Below are positions 9,987 through 17,193 of a DNA stretch of 64,000 nt, in pieces. Under the pieces are notes generated by a model, which worked only from the letters and a program-made list of their open reading frames with translations, ran no database searches and was not told the DNA's origin. The position numbers and the translations under genes were made by a program. The stretch covers positions 310,001-374,000 of the forward strand of contig CAVTWY010000001.1 of the NCBI GenBank assembly GCA_963738575.1, read 5' to 3'. Source of the stretch: CAVTWY01 sp963738575 (lineage in GTDB: Bacteria; Pseudomonadota; Gammaproteobacteria; Burkholderiales; Burkholderiaceae_C). The first letter of the stretch is position 1. Each line of letters begins with the position of its first letter.

Positions 9987-10868
9987 ATGAAAAACATCGT
10001 CATCACAGGCGTATCAACAGGCATCGGACGTGCCACAGCGACAACGTTCACTGCCAAAGGCTGGCGAGTTTTCGGAACGGTTCGTGACCGGTCGCAGGGC
10101 GAGCAGCTTGCCAAAGAGCTGGGGCCTTCGTTCACGCCGCTGTTGGTGGATGTTAGGGATGAGCGGGCTGTGCGGGCTGCCGCGCAGCAGGTGGCCCAGG
10201 CGCTTGGTAGGGAGCGATTGCAAGGCCTGGTGAACCTTGCCGGCATCGAAACGGTCGACGCGTTGGCTGTGGTGCCCTTGGCCGATGTGCAAGACACCTT
10301 TGACGTGCACGTGTTTGGGATGCTTCGCATGGTGCAGGCATTTTTGCCGCTGCTCGGCGCGGACGAGTCGCGGCTCGGCCCAAAGGGCCGCATCGTCAAC
10401 ATCTCGTCCGTGGTTGGCAAGTGGGGGGCGCCGTTCTTCGGCACTTATTCGTCGGCCAAGCATGCCGTGGAAGGCATGTCCGAGTCGATGCGCCGCGAGT
10501 TTGCGCACGTCGGTGTTGACGTGATTGTTGTGCGACCGGGCAACACCAAGTCAGGGGTTTTTGAGAAAGTGCGAGTCGTCAAACACGAGTACCTACGCGG
10601 CACGGTTTGGGAGAAGCCCGTGGCCGACTTTCGCAAGATCTTTCTGGACGGTGCCGTGAACGGATGGCCGATGGCTCGGGTTGTTGCCGTCATCGAGACG
10701 GCGCTCACAGCGCAGCGGCCACGCGCTGCGTACGTCGCCGCAGCCGAGCGTTTCATGAACTACACGGCGCCCACGCTCTCGCCGCCTCGCCTGGTCGACA
10801 AGGTGTTGGCCTATCGCATTGCGCGTCGTGCGCCCAAGCCAGAGGCTGGGCCGCAGAAGCCTGAATAG
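9987..10868 (+). CDS. Short-chain dehydrogenase/reductase
   Basis: From the ATG at 9987 the product has 293 residues and is a classical SDR. The cofactor motif TGVSTGIG is at residues 8-15, followed by NLAG, the catalytic Ser in NISSVVG and YSSAK (catalytic Tyr and Lys). VVRPGNTKSG follows. NAD(P)(H)-dependent oxidoreduction of a small alcohol or ketone is expected; the substrate cannot be deduced. The frame is open upstream to 9909, but the Rossmann strand MKNIVITG fixes the start. It stands alone, next to the decayed restriction locus. Confidence 0.92.
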   Translation: MKNIVITGVSTGIGRATATTFTAKGWRVFGTVRDRSQGEQLAKELGPSFTPLLVDVRDERAVRAAAQQVAQALGRERLQGLVNLAGIETVDALAVVPLADVQDTFDVHVFGMLRMVQAFLPLLGADESRLGPKGRIVNISSVVGKWGAPFFGTYSSAKHAVEGMSESMRREFAHVGVDVIVVRPGNTKSGVFEKVRVVKHEYLRGTVWEKPVADFRKIFLDGAVNGWPMARVVAVIETALTAQRPRAAYVAAAERFMNYTAPTLSPPRLVDKVLAYRIARRAPKPEAGPQKPE

Positions 10869-10918
10869 CGCCGCGCTCAACTTGAAAACAACCAGGTACT
10901 TTGTCTGCCAGGCAGTGA

Positions 10919-11345
10919 CTATGGCAACGGCTTCAAATTCAGCTCCCGCAGAAACGCGTTGTGCTTGTCCTTCGCCACCGCAATGGCCTTTTCAATCTCC
11001 ACCAGCTTTTGGTGCGTGTCGTCCAGATCAATCTCGGCCATGTCCACGCGGCGTGAATAACGAGCCTCTTCCTCGCTGAACTGGTAGGTCTTGATGATCT
11101 TGGCGATGTGCTCGTCGGTCAGCTGGTTCTGGCGCTTGCATTTAACGAAATGCTCCTGCCCGCTTGCGTTGATGAACAAAACGTCATCCGGTTTCTTGCA
11201 CTTCTTCAGCACCAGAATGCACACGGGTATGCCGGTGGAGTAGAACAGATTGGCAGGCAGGCCAATGACGGTGTTGATGTTTGGAGTTGGAGTCGGCGAT
11301 GCTCCAGAGGGTGTTGCCCAGTTGTTTTTGGTTTTGCTCGGTCAT
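10919..11345 (-). pseudogene. hsdM: Type I restriction-modification methylase HsdM, internally deleted remnant
   Basis: The minus strand starts at 11345 with MTEQNQKQLGNTLW-IAD, the typical HsdM N-terminus. After about 20 codons it switches, out of frame, to the HsdM C-terminal part: NTVIGLPANLFYSTGIPV, then CILVLKKCKKPDDVLFI and YSRRVDMAEI. A second, smaller deletion joins MAEI directly to DLDDTHQKLVEIE, removing the segment that normally holds NLNISRYV. The SAM-binding and NPPF catalytic regions are gone, so the product cannot methylate. The start overlaps the stop of the small gene upstream (ATGA), showing that the original operon order is preserved. Confidence 0.87.
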
Positions 11346-11545
11346 GCCAGCGGCTTTTTTGGGGCTTTTGCCCGTTGGCGAAGTTCATCAGCCGAGATGC
11401 GCTGCATCCGCCCGTCCTCGACGATCACCAGGTTCGTCTCTGTCTGGATCGCCGTCTTGCGTGCCTGTTGGGCCGCCCGCCGCAATGCACCCAGGGACGC
11501 TCGCAGGTCAGGGTCTTTGGCATTGGAAATGTCGTTGGCGTTCAT
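11342..11545 (-). CDS. Small protein encoded between the zeta-like kinase and hsdM, possible antitoxin or partner
   Basis: 67 residues from the ATG at 11545 (MNANDISNAKDPDLR). It is helical and Arg/Ala-rich in the N-terminal half; the C-terminal half has a short strand-like segment TNLVIVEDGRMQRI. Its start overlaps the kinase stop and its own stop overlaps the hsdM start, both as ATGA, so it was translated in a coupled chain. Zeta-like kinases of this type are often encoded next to a short protein of this size, so a partner or antitoxin role is plausible but not shown. The frame is intact. Confidence 0.72.
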   Translation of the reverse strand: MNANDISNAKDPDLRASLGALRRAAQQARKTAIQTETNLVIVEDGRMQRISADELRQRAKAPKKPLA

Positions 11546-12064
11546 CGGTTTTCTCCCCATTGCACGAGGGTCGGCTCTTCGCCGACGTTGTCATATTCTG
11601 CCCAGGTGTCCACAGCGGGCTTGTAGACCGCTTCAAGGTTTCGCCGTCCGGCCGAAAAACGGCGGCGAATCACCGCCTCTTCAATGTGGTGCCCACCTTG
11701 GCGCACCCGCTCTGCCACACGCGCCATGGCCATCTCCGCATCGGGCAGATGCAAGAAGAAGAGGCTGACGTGGTAGCCAGGCCGCTCGCCATTCATGAAT
11801 ACGACCCAAGTAGGCAAGCCCGGCCAGCGTCGTCTCGAAAGCGAAGCTCTCTCCCTTGCGGACACAATCGTCGATCTCTGCCAGCATCAGGCGGCCGGCT
11901 TTGAGCGCCGCCGCTTCAGGCGCGAAGGGTGAGAGCCCTGCCGCAATCAAGTCCGCGTTGATGAAGCGCGGGCATTGCGCCTCTTGTGGCAGAAACGAAC
12001 GGGCAAAGGTCGTTTTACCCGCTCCGTTTGGCCCGGCGATGATGATGATCTTTTTCGTCGTCAT
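11542..12064 (-). pseudogene. Zeta-toxin-like P-loop kinase, single-base frameshift
   Basis: The first frame (from 12064) reads MTTKKIIIIAGPNGAGKTTFAR, with Walker A GPNGAGKTT, then FINADLIAAGLSPF and FETTLAGLAYL. It continues to HEWRAA near 11785 and then goes out of register. A second frame supplies GYHVSLFFLHLPDAEMA, RVRQGGHHIEEAVIRRRF and YDNVGEEPTLVQWGE to the stop at 11542. Dropping one T in GCGGCCTGGC restores a 173-residue protein of the zeta-toxin/UDP-GlcNAc-kinase-like family. As written, translation would give a 127-residue truncated product that keeps the P-loop but lacks the C-terminal lid. Confidence 0.82.
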
Positions 12065-12135
12065 GGCGACTCTCCCAGCACTTTTCCAACAACCGAGAAT
12101 TCCTTGCTTGTTGGCTCGCAGCCTGTGTCAACTTG

Positions 12136-12160
12136 AACGGTCAAGGATTGCTTGACCGTT
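12136..12160. promoter_or_regulatory. Perfect 10-bp dyad upstream of the zeta-like kinase gene
   Basis: AACGGTCAAG, 5-nt spacer, CTTGACCGTT. It lies about 75 nt upstream of the kinase start and forms a pair with a second dyad at 12188 that shares the core GTCAAGGATT. No T-run follows on either strand, so an operator is more likely than a terminator. The binding protein is unknown. Confidence 0.5.
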
Positions 12161-12187
12161 GCTGCACGGCCCGATCGCGCGTGAGTT

Positions 12188-12204
12188 GTCAAGGAATCCT
12201 TGAC
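12188..12204. promoter_or_regulatory. Second dyad with the same core, 8-bp arms
   Basis: GTCAAGGA, one base, TCCTTGAC. Its centre lies 48 nt from the centre of the dyad at 12136. The shared core suggests two operator sites for one regulator in the spacer between the hsdS remnant and the zeta-like kinase. Confidence 0.45.
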
Positions 12205-12242
12205 GACTGCCCACGAAGCCCGACCGTACATACCTCAGCCGC

Positions 12243-12690
12243 TTATAGAGAAGGGAAAAGCTGCCGCACCAGCCCATTCTTGTGGGTCTTGAGGGCTTGG
12301 AGCTTTTGGTTCTCCAAGGTGATCAGGGTGTCGAGCCTGGTCAGGCACCTGGCGATGCGTTGTTGTTCGACATGGGGGAGGGGGGGAACCTTGAGCCGAG
12401 AAAATGTTTCCCCAGTTAGATGCTTGATGCCGCCGCAGGGTCTTGGCAGCGGTGTAGACATCTGGGGTGACGATTTCATCCAGCAGCCTGGCGAACTCGG
12501 ATTCGGTCAGCTTGACCCGGTTGAGGGCCTCGAACTTCTCGCGGAAGTTCTTCTCCAGTGCGGCGCGATCGCGGATGTCGTCGCGGTATTCGTACTTCAG
12601 GTTTTGAAGCTTGCCAATGAAGCCATATTCGATGTGCTCTTCTTTGACGACGAGGCTCGGAGCCCCGGACGGCAGATCGTGGGTGGACAT
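12243..12690 (-). pseudogene. Fused remnant of type I restriction genes: HsdR N-terminus joined to HsdS C-terminus
   Basis: From the ATG at 12690 the frame encodes MSTHDLPSGAP, then EHIEYGFIGKLQNLKYEYRD, RDRAALEKNFREKFEALNRV and FARLLDEIVTPDVYTAAKTL, which is the first 85 or so residues of an HsdR endonuclease subunit. Near 12435 it breaks. In another frame the sequence continues GGIKHLTGETFSRLKVPPLP, EQQRIARCLTRLDTLITLEN and KNGLVRQLFPSL to the stop at 12243, the C-terminal conserved region of an HsdS specificity subunit. The nuclease, helicase and target-recognition domains are missing. The junction is best explained by one large deletion between hsdR and hsdS. Confidence 0.87.
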
Positions 12691-12805
12691 GGATGATGGC
12701 ATGGCGGAGGAGCGGGCGTTGGCTATGGACCTGAAGGCCATGCGGGTGGCGGGTTGCTCTGGATTGTGACCGCTGGTACGCGCAGTACAGCGTCCTAAAG
12801 CATCC

Positions 12806-13591
12806 TCAGACCAAAGGCGCAACCGAAGCACCCTCAATGCCATGCCTGGCCAACGCCTCAGCCACAAAGCCACTGGCCTTCGCATCCTCAACAAAGCCAG
12901 CCAACGCCGCCCGCGCCGCATCCCCCCGCCCTTTGGGCAACCCCATAGCCTGCTGAATCACCATGAAGCGCCCCGGCAGCATGCGATGCCCAGGAAAGCG
13001 CGTGGCGTCGGCCAGCAGTTGCTGCTTCACCCCAGCGGCCACGTCCAAGCGCTGTTCCACAAAGTTTTCCATCACAGCGGGCGACGTGGGGGCGCGCACG
13101 ATCTGCGCCAGCTTGAGCTCTCGCGTTAGGTGCAGGTCGTAGGCGCTGCCGGCGCCTACCACCACGCGCACGCCGGCGCGGTCGACTTCGCTGTTCTCTT
13201 GGAGGGGCGAGTTGTTGTGCACCATGTAGCAGCCTTCGATCAGCACGTAAGGCGCGGTGAACCCGATGCCTGCGCCGCGCAGGGGGTCTACCGCAAAAAA
13301 GCCGATGTCGGCTTGGTCGTTGGTGACGGCGTCAACGGCCTGCCCAGCCGTGTTGAAGACCACCAGCGCCAGCGGCACGCCCAAGCGTTTGGCAAAGGCG
13401 GCTGCCAAGTCGACTGACACACCAAAGGGCGCGCCCGTGGTTTTGTCGGTGTTCGCCAAAATGGGGTTGCCCAGGTTGATGGTGGCGCGCAGCACCCCGG
13501 TGGGGGTGAAGGCGGCGATGACTTCGGGGGGCAAGGGTAGGACGTCCATGTTGCCCAAAGGTGCAAGAACATCACGGGTTCCGGTATCCAT
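12806..13591 (-). CDS. Solute-binding (SBP_bac_3-type) domain protein without signal peptide
   Basis: About 261 residues from the ATG at 13591. The fold is that of family 3 amino-acid-type binding proteins: GVLRATINLGNPILA, GAPFGVSVDLAAAFAKRLGV, DIGFFAVDPLRGAGIGFTAPYV and GAGSAYDLHLTRELK. No in-frame start (13678, 13615, 13591 or 13549) gives a signal peptide, and none has a good ribosome site, so the start is uncertain. Binding proteins of ABC importers are normally exported; this may be a cytoplasmic ligand-binding protein or an exported protein lacking its leader. A fragment of a paralog lies at 16409-16482. Confidence 0.77.
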   Translation of the reverse strand: MDTGTRDVLAPLGNMDVLPLPPEVIAAFTPTGVLRATINLGNPILANTDKTTGAPFGVSVDLAAAFAKRLGVPLALVVFNTAGQAVDAVTNDQADIGFFAVDPLRGAGIGFTAPYVLIEGCYMVHNNSPLQENSEVDRAGVRVVVGAGSAYDLHLTRELKLAQIVRAPTSPAVMENFVEQRLDVAAGVKQQLLADATRFPGHRMLPGRFMVIQQAMGLPKGRGDAARAALAGFVEDAKASGFVAEALARHGIEGASVAPLV

Positions 13592-13731
13592 GGGCTTTGT
13601 TTGGCGCGAGGGCATGGTGCGGAGGCTTTCAGTGAGGGTAGGAAATAGTACCGAGGAAAGTCGCGTAAGCGCAGGCATTTCGCCGGTCGATCTTGAGGCT
13701 GGCGATTACTTTCGATGTCGTCCGGTACCAG

Positions 13732-14961
13732 TCAAACCCCCGCCGGCAACACCTTCAACCCCCGCATTGCAGAGCCCGCAATCAACGCTGCTTGAAGCGC
13801 GAAGCCCAGCGCCGCCACTACGAGACAGGCACCTTCGCCATACTGCACGCCAATAAGCCCGCCCAACGCGGCGCCTAGTGGGCGTGCGCCGGCGTTCGCG
13901 GTGAGAAAAATCGCGGACACCTGGCCCAGCATGGGTTGCGGTGTGACCGTTTGACGCAAAGTGGTCGAGGCAATCGTCCAAACGATGGGGCCGGCGCCAA
14001 ACAAAAATAGCGCCAGTGCAGCGAGTGAACCACTGGGCCACAACAAGGTGGCTGCCATCACCAGCGAGGCCACGACCGACACGAAGGGGCCGAGCATCAC
14101 GGTGCGGCCGAAGGGCAATGCTTTCATCATGCGCGGTGCCACCAGCGCACCGCAGACCATCCCCACGCCATAGCAGGCCAGCGTGACGCCAACGGCGCTG
14201 GCGCTCAAGCCAAGCGCACGCACGGCATGCGGCACGTAAGCAGCCTGCAGCACGAACCAAGCAATGTTCCATACCACCGCCGTCAGAAGCACAGGGCGCA
14301 GCAGTTCGTGGCCCCAGACCATCGACGTGCCCGCGCGCAGCGCTTCCATCATGCGCCGTGGCGGCGCAGCGGGCTGCGTGGTGCCGGGCTCTTGCAATTG
14401 CAGCAGCAACACGGTCGCGGCCACCGAGAGCAACGTGGCCAGCACAAAAGTCGCGCTGGCGCCGGCCCACGCCACGAGCGCGCCGGCCAGCGCCGGCCCG
14501 GCAGCAAACGCCAGGCTGCGCGCCAACTCCAAGCGCGTATTTGCCACACCCAGCGCGGCTTTCGGCACGAGGGCGGGCACCAGCGCGGGCGCGCCCACCG
14601 AAAAGCCCACCGTGCCTGCTGCACCGATGAAGCCCAGTACCGCCAACCATGGCAAGGAAACGCTGTCGAGCAGCGTAAGCAGCAGCATGGCGAACAAGGC
14701 TAGCGCCCTTAGAGACTCTGACCCCACCATGATGCGCCGACGCGACCAGCGATCAGCCAGCAGCCCAGCGGGTAGGGCCAGCAGCAGAAACGGCAACGTC
14801 TGTGCGGTGGCCAATGCGCCAATCTGCCCGGCCCCTGCACCCAGTGCGAGCACGGCCACCATGGGCACGGCGGCCAGGCTCACCTGTTCGGCGGCTTGCG
14901 CTGCAAGGTTGGCTGCTGCCAAGCGGTGGAAGGATGTCGGCAGCGATTTTTGAAGGGTCAT
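13732..14961 (-). CDS. MFS transporter (drug/siderophore exporter-like)
   Basis: 409 residues from the ATG at 14961, with about 12 hydrophobic segments and the MFS loop 2-3 motif LADRWSRRRIMVGSE. The N-terminal half has the pattern of MFS_3/EntS-like exporters (GAPALVPALVPKAALGVAN). It is an inner-membrane efflux or exporter protein; the substrate is unknown. Upstream codons to 15060 have no coding character. A second long frame over the same DNA is a codon-bias shadow. Confidence 0.9.
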   Translation of the reverse strand: MTLQKSLPTSFHRLAAANLAAQAAEQVSLAAVPMVAVLALGAGAGQIGALATAQTLPFLLLALPAGLLADRWSRRRIMVGSESLRALALFAMLLLTLLDSVSLPWLAVLGFIGAAGTVGFSVGAPALVPALVPKAALGVANTRLELARSLAFAAGPALAGALVAWAGASATFVLATLLSVAATVLLLQLQEPGTTQPAAPPRRMMEALRAGTSMVWGHELLRPVLLTAVVWNIAWFVLQAAYVPHAVRALGLSASAVGVTLACYGVGMVCGALVAPRMMKALPFGRTVMLGPFVSVVASLVMAATLLWPSGSLAALALFLFGAGPIVWTIASTTLRQTVTPQPMLGQVSAIFLTANAGARPLGAALGGLIGVQYGEGACLVVAALGFALQAALIAGSAMRGLKVLPAGV

Positions 14962-15158
14962 AGGGCTTGGACAGTGGCGATGAGTGCCGACATGTTGACC
15001 GACACTGGTTGTCCAGTCTCGCTGTTTTGGGACCTGCGATTGGTGCGACTCTCCTCGCACGCAGGCACGACCCGCTCGCCCGCCCGGACGCCACCCAACC
15101 TAAAGCGCGCATCGGCTTTAAACAAAACCCTGGTTGAAGGCGCAACCGAATCACCCTT

Positions 15159-15187
15159 TTTACTCAATTTTATTCATTTGATATAAT
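15159..15187 (+). promoter_or_regulatory. Sigma-70-like promoter of the P-loop ATPase gene, in an AT-rich patch
   Basis: TTTACT, 17 nt, TATAAT, ending 30 nt before the ATG at 15218. The 55 nt around it are strikingly AT-rich compared with the GC-rich window. The stretch 15181-15195, read on the minus strand, is TGAGAATAATTATAT, which partly matches a Fur box (TGATAAT-N-ATTATCA) and overlaps the -10. Confidence 0.6.
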
Positions 15188-15217
15188 TATTCTCATGAAA
15201 TAAAATAGGATAACGCC

Positions 15218-16381
15218 ATGAGCAGCATCTTCCGTCGCCCCGCACTGGCCGCCGAGATGGCCAGCCAGTTGCTCAACCCTGGGGTTCTCGATGAGGGCCT
15301 CAGATCGGGCCTGTTCCTGTCTGGCCTGCGCCGCACAGGAAAGACCACGTTTCTTGTTAACGATCTCATCCCTGCATTGGAAGAAGCCGGGGCGCTCGTG
15401 ATCTATGTCGATTTGTGGAGCGACACCCGCACGAGTCCGGCGGTGCTGTTGCTTGCCGCTGTGAGGAAAACGTTTACCGAGCTTCAAACGCCAGCCTCGA
15501 ACATCCTGCAGAAGCTTAAGCGCGTCGGCAGTGCCGATGTTGGTGCGTTCGGATTCAAGTTCGGGTTCAAGCTTGACAGCTTGGGGGCCGAAGGCGGGCC
15601 GACGCTTGCGCAGGCATTGACGGAATTGGTCGATCAGGCCAAGACAAACGTTGTGCTTATCGTCGATGAAGTTCAGCACGCCATCACGTCGGACGATGGG
15701 AACCAGATGCTGCTAGCACTCAAGTCGGCACGCGATGCGATCAACCCGCGCCCCGGCACGCCAGGGCACTTCATTTTCATAGGCACAGGCTCTCACCGTG
15801 CTTTGATGAGCGAGCTGACGGCTCGAAGGAATCAAGCGTTCACAGGGGCCACGTCGATTGCGTACCCCGTGTTAAGCGAAGACTACGTTGAGCATCTGAT
15901 GAGACGACTGGCTCGCGAAGGCGCTGTGACGCTGCCATCACTTGCTGTCGCGAGTCGAGCGTTCGCAACCCTTGGCAACCGGCCTGAGGAATTGCTCAAG
16001 GCGCTTCGACAACTGGATCGCCACCTGCCGCAAGGCGCTAACCCTGACGAGCACTTGCCAGTGATCGCAGCGACGCTTCGATCAACTGCAGCAGATATCG
16101 AGCTGATGAAAGTGGAGCAGCTTGGCGGCCTTGCGACGGCCATCTTTGAACGCATCGCTTCGACCGACGGCGACGCTCGCGGGATGTTCTCGGTGGAGGC
16201 CGCAGCCGACTACACGAGGGCCATCGGAAGAGAGGTGCGCATTGAAGAGATACAGCCAGTGGTAAACGACCTCCTTGCGGCCAACCTGATCATGCGTCGA
16301 GGGCATGGCATGTACGGGGTAACCGATCCGTTCGTCCAAGAAATCTGGCGCGAAAAAGAAGCCTTGGGGGACAAAAGTTAG
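15218..16381 (+). CDS. P-loop ATPase (AAA/archaeal-ATPase-like), accessory gene
   Basis: 387 residues. Walker A is GLRRTGKTT near residue 36, Walker B VVLIVDEVQHA near residue 146, then FIFIGTGSHRALMSEL (sensor-1-like) and a C-terminal winged-helix-like region (MFSVEAAADYTRAIGR...VTDPFVQEIWRE). This organisation resembles STAND/archaeal-type ATPases that act as molecular switches; no effector domain is visible. An AGGA ribosome site sits 7 nt before the ATG. The AT-rich promoter and the fragment of a duplicated solute-binding gene just downstream suggest it was acquired by transfer. Confidence 0.83.
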   Translation: MSSIFRRPALAAEMASQLLNPGVLDEGLRSGLFLSGLRRTGKTTFLVNDLIPALEEAGALVIYVDLWSDTRTSPAVLLLAAVRKTFTELQTPASNILQKLKRVGSADVGAFGFKFGFKLDSLGAEGGPTLAQALTELVDQAKTNVVLIVDEVQHAITSDDGNQMLLALKSARDAINPRPGTPGHFIFIGTGSHRALMSELTARRNQAFTGATSIAYPVLSEDYVEHLMRRLAREGAVTLPSLAVASRAFATLGNRPEELLKALRQLDRHLPQGANPDEHLPVIAATLRSTAADIELMKVEQLGGLATAIFERIASTDGDARGMFSVEAAADYTRAIGREVRIEEIQPVVNDLLAANLIMRRGHGMYGVTDPFVQEIWREKEALGDKS

Positions 16382-16408
16382 CTGCGTGCTCAACGCGCAA
16401 AGTACAGG

Positions 16409-16482
16409 TTGGCAAAGGCCGTTGCCAAGTCGACCGACACGCCAAAGGGCGCACCATTGGTTTGGTCGGTGTTCGCTAAAAT
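16409..16482 (-). pseudogene. Fragment of a second solute-binding protein gene
   Basis: These 74 bases match 13389-13462 inside the solute-binding gene at about 88 percent identity by eye and in the same orientation. The minus strand encodes an ANTDQTNGAPFGVSVDLATAFA-like peptide against ANTDKTTGAPFGVSVDLAAAFA in the intact gene. Flanking DNA does not continue the homology. It is a remnant of a paralog or a short duplication, in the 227-nt gap after the ATPase gene. Confidence 0.7.
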
Positions 16483-16608
16483 CGCTCGCCAAGCTGTCAC
16501 CCATCAATGCATGGAGTCGGTGGCGGGTGAAACCCACCTTGAAACCTGCGCGGTGATGCGGCACACTAAAAACCGTTGCCGATGCTCATCCTTTAAAAGG
16601 CACTCATC

Positions 16609-17133
16609 ATGCTCAAACTCATTTTTGGCGCCGTGGCGCTTGCCATCGCGGCCGTGCTGATCTTCGCCGCTACTAAAGCCGACACCTTCACCATCCAGCG
16701 CAGCCAGTTGATCCAGGCGCCGCCAGCCAAAATTTATCCATTGATGAGTGACCTGAAGGCTTTCAACACCTGGAACCCCTTCCTCGCGCAAGACCCTGCG
16801 TCCAAGCTGACGTATGGCCCCATCACGGCAGGCAAGGGCGCTGTCTACAACTGGGTGGGCGACAAGTCGGGGGCAGGGCGCATGGAGATCGCCGACGTGG
16901 TAGAGCCTTCTAAAGTGATGGTGAAACTTGACTTCACCAAGCCGATGGAATCACAGAACACGGTTGAGTTTTTGTTGGAGCCGCAGGGCAGTGCCACCAA
17001 CGTCACGTGGGTGATGCGGGGGCCGGCGCCTTACATCAACAAGGTGATGACGGTCTTCATGGACATGGACAAGATGGTGGGCAGCGAGTTTGCCAAGGGG
17101 CTATCAAGCCTCAAGGCCTTGGCCGAAAAGTGA
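16609..17133 (+). CDS. SRPBCC family protein (polyketide cyclase/START-like), membrane-anchored
   Basis: 174 residues. The N-terminal segment LKLIFGAVALAIAAVLIFAA is a membrane anchor or uncleaved signal. The rest matches the SRPBCC helix-grip fold: IQRSQLIQAPPAKIYPLMSDL, NTWNPFLAQDP, and the late segment NVTWVMRGPAPYINKVMTVF with FAKGLSSLKALAEK as the long C-terminal helix. Proteins of this type bind hydrophobic ligands; the ligand here is unknown. It stands alone. Confidence 0.85.
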   Translation: MLKLIFGAVALAIAAVLIFAATKADTFTIQRSQLIQAPPAKIYPLMSDLKAFNTWNPFLAQDPASKLTYGPITAGKGAVYNWVGDKSGAGRMEIADVVEPSKVMVKLDFTKPMESQNTVEFLLEPQGSATNVTWVMRGPAPYINKVMTVFMDMDKMVGSEFAKGLSSLKALAEK

Positions 17134-17193
17134 CCGAAGGCCCTCGCCAACGCAAAGGCCTAACGCGCCTCTACAGCGCACCTACAGCACCTC

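Noticed and set aside
15181..15195. Full Fur box upstream of the ATPase gene
   Set aside because: Only about 11-12 of 14 positions fit the 7-1-7 pattern and the right arm diverges; kept as a tentative note, not as a feature.
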